Assembly (NCBI GenBank): GCA_016930435.1
Contig: JAFGGQ010000040.1
Coordinates: forward strand, 1-11,881
Length of the DNA stretch: 11,881 bases
Direction of reading: 5' to 3'
Source: a bacterium
Lineage (GTDB): Bacteria > UBP14 > UBA6098 > JAFGQG01
Part shown: piece after piece, positions 7,799 to 11,881 of the stretch
Layout: each line of letters opens with the position of its first letter
Numbering within the stretch: the first letter of the stretch is position 1
Position numbers and translations under genes: made by a program
The notes under the pieces: generated by a model
Told to the model about the DNA's origin: nothing
The model's input: only the letters and a program-made list of their open reading frames with translations
Databases searched by the model: none

Positions 7799-7870
7799 TG
7801 TCCCCAAGGGGATTTGAACCCCTGCTACGGGCTTGAAAGGCCCGTGACCTAACCGCTAGTCGATGGGGAC
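7799..7870 (-). tRNA. tRNA-Glu (anticodon TTC)
   Basis: The cloverleaf is complete: the 7-bp acceptor stem GTCCCCA/TGGGGAC is fully paired, the D arm is GAC...GTC, the anticodon stem CGGGC/GCCCG encloses loop CTTTCAA with anticodon TTC, the variable loop has four bases, and the T arm is AGGGG/CCCCT with loop TTCAAAT. The discriminator base is A. CCA is not encoded, so it must be added after transcription. It is the last gene of the four-tRNA cluster. Confidence 0.95.
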
Positions 7871-7900
7871 ATTTTTAAAAATATCAAAATAACCAAAACA

Positions 7901-7975
7901 TACGCCAGACAGGACTTGAACCTGTAACCACCGGATCCGAAGTCCGATGCTCTATCCAAATTGAGCTACTGGCGC
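7901..7975 (-). tRNA. tRNA-Arg (anticodon TCG)
   Basis: The acceptor stem GCGCCAG/CTGGCGT is paired except for a G1-U72 wobble. The D arm is GCTC/GAGC, the anticodon loop CTTCGGA shows anticodon TCG, the variable loop has five bases, and the T arm is ACAGG/CCTGT. The discriminator is A and CCA is not encoded. The anticodon arm end, variable loop and T arm match the Arg(TCT) gene at 8124-8197 almost base for base. U34 could allow reading of the CGN family. Confidence 0.95.
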
Positions 7976-7978
7976 GTA

Positions 7979-8006
7979 AATTTAAGTAAAAGAAAGGACC
8001 TGTCAA
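7979..8006 (-). promoter_or_regulatory. Weak promoter-like element touching tRNA-Arg(TCG)
   Basis: The minus strand shows TTGACA (8006-8001), a 16-base spacer and TAAATT (7984-7979). It resembles the other promoters of this window. However, the -10 box ends only three bases before tRNA position 1, so a normal start site would fall inside the tRNA. It may be non-functional, or serve only the downstream tRNA-Glu. Confidence 0.2.
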
Positions 8007-8044
8007 GTTTTTTATAACGGTTTTTTTACCACCATTAATTAATG

Positions 8045-8118
8045 GGTGGGTAACCGGAATTGAACCGGCAACCTCTTGGTCCACAGCCAAGTGCTCTAAC
8101 CGATTGAGCTATACCCAC
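8045..8118 (-). tRNA. tRNA-His (anticodon GTG)
   Basis: The acceptor stem GTGGGTA/TACCCAC is fully paired. An additional encoded G at 8119 can serve as the histidine-specific G-1 opposite discriminator C73. The D arm is GCTC/GAGC, the anticodon stem CTTGG/CCAAG encloses CTGTGGA with anticodon GTG, and the T arm is GCCGG/CCGGT. CCA is not encoded. Only about five bases separate it from the upstream tRNA-Arg(TCT), so both must be cut from one precursor. Confidence 0.95.
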
Positions 8119-8123
8119 CACAT

Positions 8124-8197
8124 TACCCTCGACAGGACTTGAACCTGTAACCACCGGATTAGAAGTCCGATGCTCTATCCAGTTGAGCTACGAGGGC
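8124..8197 (-). tRNA. tRNA-Arg (anticodon TCT)
   Basis: The acceptor stem GCCCTCG/CGAGGGT is paired with a G1-U72 wobble, as in the Arg(TCG) gene. The D arm is GCTC/GAGC, the anticodon loop CTTCTAA shows anticodon TCT for AGA/AGG codons, and the T arm is ACAGG/CCTGT. The discriminator is A and CCA is not encoded. It is the first gene of the cluster, with a candidate promoter at 8253-8281. Confidence 0.95.
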
Positions 8198-8252
8198 AAA
8201 TTCTGCCTCGTTTTTAAATTTTAAAATAGCTGGTATCCAATAAATTCAAGGT

Positions 8253-8281
8253 AAGTTATTAGGCAGTTAAGGCTTTGTCAA
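8253..8281 (-). promoter_or_regulatory. Candidate promoter of the tRNA cluster
   Basis: The minus strand carries TTGACA (8281-8276), a 17-base spacer and TAACTT (8258-8253). The -35 is perfect; the -10 is poor against TATAAT but fits the TAnnTT form seen at the kinase promoter with the same spacing. A start near 8246 would leave a leader of about 48 bases before tRNA-Arg(TCT), to be removed by RNase P. The leader contains an AT-rich stretch at 8210-8226 with no obvious function. The rest of the 8198-8448 gap shows no gene or clear terminator for mtaD. Confidence 0.4.
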
Positions 8282-8448
8282 GATATTTTTAATTAAGGCA
8301 TTTTACCCTGCAATAAGCTTATAGCCTTATATGATAATTATTATGGGCTTCCCGTATTGTTAATGTCGCTTTTTATTCCTATCTTATAATAATCGATCTT
8401 CTATTAGATGCTCTTCTCTTCAGTTCAGGCTCATCTATGTCGTTATTA

Positions 8449-9711
8449 TTACTTTTTTCGGGAAATGAAATCGAATGCAGCCTTCCTTGCGTTTTTCAAT
8501 ATTTCCTCTTCTCCTTCTACCTTTCGATCCTCCATCAGGATATTGCCATCACATATCACGGTGTCCACGCAGTCCCCATGGGCGGCATAAACCAGGTCTG
8601 AAAGGTGGTTATGGCCTGGTACCATACTGGGATTATTCAGGTCCACCAGGATAAGATCGGCTAATTTCCCCTCTTCTATCTTACCGGCATTCAACCGGAA
8701 AGCCTTTGCCCCATTGCAGGTAGCCATATTAAATATCTCAAGTGCAGGGAGGATGGTAGGATCATTATAGCTAAATTTTTGCAATAAGGCAGCGAACTTC
8801 ATGGACTCTATCATATCCAGGTTATTATTGGATCCGGCGCCATCGGTCCCCAGGCAGATGTTCACTCCCCGTTCTTTCAATTCCCGATATTTAAAATTGC
8901 TTCCTACTGCCAATTTCATATTGGATATGGGATTATGGACTACGTGAACACCATTCTCCGCAATAAGATCCATCTCCAGTTCATTCAGCCACACCGTGTG
9001 CACCGCTATCAGCCTGGGGCTAAGGAAACCGATCTCATGGAGGTATTCAAAGGGTCGCTTTCCATATACTTTCACGAATCTCTGTACTTCATCCTCTGTT
9101 TCGGAAAGATGGATATGAATCAAAATATCATTATCAGCGGCGAAGTCCCGGGCCCATTTCAGGCTTTTCAGGGATACCGTATATGGAGCGTGTGGGCCCA
9201 GCGAAAAGCTGATCCGTGAAGAGTATTGTTCCATTTGCCCGAAAAGCTCCTTATTATGCCGGATCTGCTCATGAGCCTGGTTATCATCGAACTGGTCGAT
9301 AAACACTGCGGACACAGCAGACCGTATTTTCATATCTTCCACCGCCCGGGCAACTGCCGGAAAAAACCAATACATATCGTTAAAAAATGTAGTGCCACTT
9401 TTTATCATTTCCAAACAGGCTAATTTGGTACCCCAATAAACATCTTCCTCTTTAATTAAGGCTTCATAAGGCCATATTCTGGTTTCAAGCCATTCCATCA
9501 GGGGGAGATCATCACCAAATCCCCGGAAAAGCGTCATTCCCGCATGGGTATGAGCATTGAAAAATGAGGGGAACACTGCCTTACCACGAGCTTCAATTAT
9601 TTTATCCGCAGGCTCTTCAATATTCGAGGCAATTCTGCTAATCGTGTTTTCCAAAATCAAGATATCCTTTTCTTCATCTCCCAACAACGCATGCCTGATC
9701 AATATATTCAT
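8449..9711 (-). CDS. mtaD: MtaD-like 5-methylthioadenosine/S-adenosylhomocysteine deaminase
   Basis: This is a zinc amidohydrolase of the chlorohydrolase-like subgroup that removes the 6-amino group from methylthioadenosine, adenosylhomocysteine or 5'-deoxyadenosine. The 420-residue product has a full active site: metal ligands His54 and His56 (NAHTHAGM), His201 with catalytic Glu204 (HIHLSET), His238 (HTVWL) and Asp290 (LGTDGAGSNNN), plus the GPHAPYT and NPISNMKLAVG loops that define the MtaD group. The N- and C-terminal strands form the usual small beta-sandwich (LADLILVDLN near the end). The ATG at 9711 has GGGAG eight bases upstream. It starts 12 bases after the phosphorylase gene, so the two form one operon, which argues for the methylthioadenosine role over related guanine or chlorohydrolase functions. 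Exact substrate preference is inferred. Confidence 0.88.
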   Translation of the reverse strand: MNILIRHALLGDEEKDILILENTISRIASNIEEPADKIIEARGKAVFPSFFNAHTHAGMTLFRGFGDDLPLMEWLETRIWPYEALIKEEDVYWGTKLACLEMIKSGTTFFNDMYWFFPAVARAVEDMKIRSAVSAVFIDQFDDNQAHEQIRHNKELFGQMEQYSSRISFSLGPHAPYTVSLKSLKWARDFAADNDILIHIHLSETEDEVQRFVKVYGKRPFEYLHEIGFLSPRLIAVHTVWLNELEMDLIAENGVHVVHNPISNMKLAVGSNFKYRELKERGVNICLGTDGAGSNNNLDMIESMKFAALLQKFSYNDPTILPALEIFNMATCNGAKAFRLNAGKIEEGKLADLILVDLNNPSMVPGHNHLSDLVYAAHGDCVDTVICDGNILMEDRKVEGEEEILKNARKAAFDFISRKK

Positions 9712-9723
9712 CTATATTCTCCC

Positions 9724-10419
9724 TTAATTATCCGCAATTATAGCCTCAATTATCCTTATAATTTTAATCCTGTTATCTTCTGCTGTTCGCGTCAGTTTGT
9801 CAACATCCAGGACTTTTCCGGTTAAACCATGGGCATAGTTATCGATAGCGCACAAGAGCCCATAAGGGATTCCTGCTTCCCGGGCAAGAGTAGCTTCAGA
9901 AGCAGAGGTCATACCTACTACATGGGCATAATCCTTAAGGATATTTATCTCCGCCCGTGTTTCGTAGCGTGGGCCGCAAGTTTGAATATAAACCCCTTCC
10001 GGATAACATTGGTAACCCAATTTTTCACAAATAAGGATAAGATATTCAGCAATCTTACAATCCAATTCAGGAACTACATGATAACAATCCCGGTCATGGA
10101 AAGTGGGTATATTCCAAAGATGGATGTAATCGTTAGCTACCAACAGGGTTCCCGGTTTAAGATATGGCTTCAGACTGCCCACTGAAGAAAAAGCAAAAAT
10201 CTTCTCCACTCCCGTTTCCTGCAAGGCCTTAAGATTGGCACAGTAATTGATCTGATGAGGGGGGATATTGCCTCGCGTGCCGTGGCGCAGGAGAACGGAG
10301 ACATCTCCTTTTTGGAGTAATTCCCCTTTTCCATAATCATTGGAAAAAGGCATCCTGTTATAATCCTGGAAAAGACTGTGGTCTTTTAGGTTGCTGCCGC
10401 CGATGATCCCGATCTTCAT
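9724..10419 (-). CDS. MTAP/PNP-family phosphorylase, probably 6-oxopurine (methylthioinosine) type
   Basis: This enzyme splits a purine nucleoside with phosphate. Family motifs are clear: GIIGGSN (4-10, phosphate loop, with Asn where Gly is usual), RHG at 45-47, PPHQINY at 53-59, SSVGSL at 78-83, GPRYET at 149-154 and VVGMTSASEATLARE. In the purine pocket, adenine-specific methylthioadenosine phosphorylases carry Asp-x-Asp (human TDYD). Here the aligned stretch is D-N-Y-A-H-G (193-198), so Asn194 and Ala196 replace both acids, as I recall for methylthioinosine phosphorylases. The adjacent deaminase supports this reading. Inosine/guanosine phosphorylase is the alternative. At 231 residues it is shorter than the usual ~250-290. 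The ATG at 10419 has only a weak ribosome-binding site (GGA, 11 bases upstream). Confidence 0.85.
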   Translation of the reverse strand: MKIGIIGGSNLKDHSLFQDYNRMPFSNDYGKGELLQKGDVSVLLRHGTRGNIPPHQINYCANLKALQETGVEKIFAFSSVGSLKPYLKPGTLLVANDYIHLWNIPTFHDRDCYHVVPELDCKIAEYLILICEKLGYQCYPEGVYIQTCGPRYETRAEINILKDYAHVVGMTSASEATLAREAGIPYGLLCAIDNYAHGLTGKVLDVDKLTRTAEDNRIKIIRIIEAIIADN

Positions 10420-10552
10420 TAGAAATTATCCACTAAATAGTTTTTTTACTGAATGAGACATTGTTTAAAAACGGGACTTGTATAAACTGTGAAGAAAGCA
10501 AATACCGGGAAGCCTGTAAAACAAGTGAACAAGTTCGATAGAGGATAAGTTT
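10420..10552 (-). other. Intergenic gap between tonB and the phosphorylase gene
   Basis: This 133-base gap should hold the end of the tonB transcript and possibly the start of the nucleoside-salvage one. A lone TATACA-like -10 (in TTTATACAAG) has no matching -35 box, and I see no strong hairpin followed by T residues. No riboswitch-like structure is evident. The salvage genes may therefore be read through from tonB or use an unrecognised promoter. Confidence 0.3.
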
Positions 10553-11176
10553 CTAATTAAGCCTGAATTCAATGGGGATCTGGTATCGTACCTTTACCGC
10601 TTTTCCTCTCTGTTCAGCAGCGGTAAAGATCCACTGTTTAGCGGCTGTGATAGCAGCCTCTTCAAAGAATCCCTCGGGACGGGCCTGGATCACTTTAGCA
10701 TTTTCAACCGTACCATCCGTATCGATGATCACTTCCACCAGCACAGCACCTTCAGTTTCCGATCGCCGGGCAAAATCCGGATATACCGGGTTCACCCTCT
10801 TCAGCACCTGGGGTGGTTTTTCCAAAGCATAGAATTCCACAATCTCCGGTGTCTCGATCACCGGGGGTTCGTATTCATCGACCGGTTCCAGTTCAGTATC
10901 CTCAATAGTTACCGTATCGGGTACTTCCTCCTCTTCAGCCACAATGGGCGCTGCCTGTCGCTGTGGTTGCTGCTTCTGTTCCACTTTCTGCTTGGTTATG
11001 GGAATATCCTCTATGTTGATGGTGGTCTGATACTCCGGAGTCTCGATTGATTTCACGGCGACTTCCACACAGGTCAGTGAAAGGAGAAGAATGGCCAGCA
11101 GGGAAATGATCAAAGATTTCCGGTAGGCATTGGGATACTGGGTTCTTAAATCAGCTTTTGGGTCAGAATATTTCAC
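10553..11176 (-). CDS. tonB: Energy transducer TonB
   Basis: TonB carries proton-motive-force energy from the ExbB/ExbD complex to outer-membrane receptors. The 207-residue protein has a short cytoplasmic N-terminus, one membrane anchor at about 21-41 (SLIISLLAILLLSLTCVEVAV), a periplasmic linker at about 45-125, and a TonB C-terminal domain at 128-206 (NPVYPDFARR...GAVLVEVIIDTDGTV...AAKQWIFTAAEQRGKAV...PIEFRL). The linker is strongly acidic (VAEEEEVPDTVTIEDTELEP) rather than the Pro-Lys type of enterobacteria. In the C-terminal domain the common 'F-x-PA' is FTAA. The start codon is GTG at 11176, set by GGGAG seven bases upstream; an ATG just before it opens a frame of only six codons. It begins 14 bases after the exbD stop. 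Confidence 0.92.
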   Translation of the reverse strand: MKYSDPKADLRTQYPNAYRKSLIISLLAILLLSLTCVEVAVKSIETPEYQTTINIEDIPITKQKVEQKQQPQRQAAPIVAEEEEVPDTVTIEDTELEPVDEYEPPVIETPEIVEFYALEKPPQVLKRVNPVYPDFARRSETEGAVLVEVIIDTDGTVENAKVIQARPEGFFEEAAITAAKQWIFTAAEQRGKAVKVRYQIPIEFRLN

Positions 11177-11190
11177 TATTCATCTCCCTT

Positions 11191-11601
11191 CTATCGTTCT
11201 GAGGTTGTTGCAAAATTTACCCTTAAAGCCTGGGCTTCCTTCAACTCCTCTATTACCCTGGCCACATATCCATACTGCACATCTTCATCTGCCCTGATGG
11301 AAACGATAATCGCCGGGTTCTCCATAATTTTCCTGGAAATAATGGATTTTATGGCGGCAATATGAACTACATCCATGTCATCAATAGTGATATTTTTTTC
11401 TTTATTAATCCAGATATAGGAGATTAAACGCTTGGCTTCTATCTTCTGCGTAGCCTTAGCCGGAGGCAATTTTACCTGAAGACCCACATATTCCTTAAAA
11501 ACAGACACGGTAATGAAAAATATCAAAAGCAGAAAAACAATATCCGCAAGCGAAGCGGTAGGGATCTTGGAGGAAGCTTTCGCCTTTTGTCCAAATTTCA
11601 T
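11191..11601 (-). CDS. exbD: ExbD/TolR-family proton-channel subunit (second copy)
   Basis: ExbD works with ExbB to turn proton flow into movement of TonB. The 136-residue protein has a basic cytoplasmic tip (KFGQKAKASSK), a single membrane helix starting IPTASLADIVFLLLIFFITV with the essential membrane aspartate at position 20, and a periplasmic domain with YIWINKEKNITID, the 'IRADEDVQYGYVARVIEELK' strand-helix typical of the family, and a final strand. I placed the start at 11601 and not at the ATG two codons earlier (11607), because the strong AAGGAGG sits seven bases from 11601 but only one base from 11607. TonB follows after 14 bases. Confidence 0.93.
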   Translation of the reverse strand: MKFGQKAKASSKIPTASLADIVFLLLIFFITVSVFKEYVGLQVKLPPAKATQKIEAKRLISYIWINKEKNITIDDMDVVHIAAIKSIISRKIMENPAIIVSIRADEDVQYGYVARVIEELKEAQALRVNFATTSER

Positions 11602-11608
11602 CTTCATT

Positions 11609-11615
11609 CCTCCTT
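11609..11615 (-). promoter_or_regulatory. Strong ribosome-binding site overlapping the first exbD stop
   Basis: AAGGAGG on the minus strand is a near-perfect Shine-Dalgarno. It overlaps the TAA stop of the upstream exbD (11616-11614), so a ribosome ending there is placed on the next start. Its spacing decides the start of the second exbD at 11601. Confidence 0.75.
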
Positions 11616-11881
11616 AAAATTCAGGTACAGCAAGTGAGATTTTGGGGGCTTCAGCTAATTTTGCTTCATCCAGTACGTCGATCATCATTCGGTAGGTAGC
11701 ATTTTTATCCATTTGAATGGAAACAATTAGTTTATCATTCTCAGCAATTCGCTGTTCTACAATACTTCTAATATCTTTCAGCTCAACCACATCCTTATCG
11801 ATTAAAATGCCACCCCGCTCATTGATGAAGATATTCAAAATATTCTTGGGATTGATCTTAACCTCTTCCCCGACAGGGGGC
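11614..11881 (-). CDS. exbD: ExbD/TolR-family subunit (first copy), N-terminus beyond window
   Basis: Only the periplasmic C-terminal part is in the window: 88 residues in frame from the right edge to the TAA at 11614-11616. The visible chain starts PPVGEEVKINPKN, then NIFINERGGILIDKDVVEL and a family-like 'LIVSIQMDKNATYRMMIDVL' with closing strand KISLAVPEF, matching the ExbD pattern of beta-strand, helix, beta-strand. The membrane helix with its key Asp should lie just outside. There is no reason to begin the gene at the internal TTG at 11838, because the ExbD similarity continues upstream of it. It is a diverged paralogue of the next gene, not a copy. An exbB gene is expected further upstream. 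Confidence 0.85.
   Translation of the reverse strand, partial: PPVGEEVKINPKNILNIFINERGGILIDKDVVELKDIRSIVEQRIAENDKLIVSIQMDKNATYRMMIDVLDEAKLAEAPKISLAVPEF

Noticed and set aside
7884-8090. A 68-codon minus-strand reading frame
   Set aside because: It runs across tRNA-Arg(TCG) and tRNA-His; the apparent protein is a translation of tRNA sequence.
8314-8350. AT-rich dyads (ATAAGCTTAT, AGCC...GGCT) as the mtaD terminator
   Set aside because: Stems are only 4-5 bp with no following T-tract; such patterns are expected by chance in AT-rich DNA.
9829-10185. A 118-codon plus-strand reading frame
   Set aside because: It is antisense to the phosphorylase, whose motifs are unambiguous.
10455-10535. A short plus-strand frame with a CINCEE...C cysteine pattern
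   Set aside because: It has no ATG, only a possible TTG, is under 30 codons and has no ribosome-binding site. The cysteine spacing is probably chance.
11614-11838. A complete 74-residue gene starting at the TTG at 11838
   Set aside because: The ExbD-like chain continues in frame to the window edge, and the fragment lacks the required membrane helix.

Overview
The window carries protein genes and tRNAs on the minus strand only, packed in the way of a bacterial chromosome. The large secreted Ig-like protein, an exbD-exbD-tonB set, soluble sensor kinases and recurring TTGAC(A/T)-N16/17-TAnnTT promoters fit the Fibrobacteres-Chlorobi-Bacteroidetes (FCB) superphylum and its uncultured relatives such as Cloacimonadota. 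This placement is an inference from gene style; no single marker here proves it. I see no mobile element, phage gene, CRISPR array or IS.

In transcription order (right to left): (1) 11881-10553, the end of a TonB energy-transduction operon: an exbD cut by the window edge, a second complete exbD and tonB. (2) 10419-8449, a two-gene nucleoside salvage operon: an MTAP/PNP-family phosphorylase with a 6-oxopurine-type purine pocket, then an MtaD-like methylthioadenosine/adenosylhomocysteine deaminase. Together they suggest the route methylthioadenosine to methylthioinosine to hypoxanthine plus methylthioribose-1-phosphate. (3) 8197-7799, a four-tRNA cluster: Arg(TCT), His(GTG), Arg(TCG), Glu(TTC). 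(4) 7585-2012, a six-gene operon behind a good promoter: soluble GAF-PAS histidine kinase, REC-HD-GYP response regulator, scpA, scpB, rluB and murI. Three junctions are 4-nt ATGA stop/start overlaps, so translation is probably coupled. (5) 1884-1, a large exported protein with its own promoter and ribosome-binding site. It is open to the window edge and carries a signal peptide, an unassigned N-terminal region and at least two Ig-like modules rich in cysteine.

The most interesting point is region 4. A kinase and cyclic-di-GMP phosphodiesterase pair is translationally chained to the condensin partners ScpA/ScpB, a ribosomal RNA pseudouridine synthase and glutamate racemase. This could tie a cytoplasmic signal to chromosome organisation, ribosome maturation and cell-wall precursor supply. 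The paired deaminase and phosphorylase and the novel surface protein come next.

Non-coding stretches are short, the longest being 251 nt at 8198-8448. They hold the candidate promoters listed, one imperfect AT-rich hairpin and no convincing intrinsic terminator.
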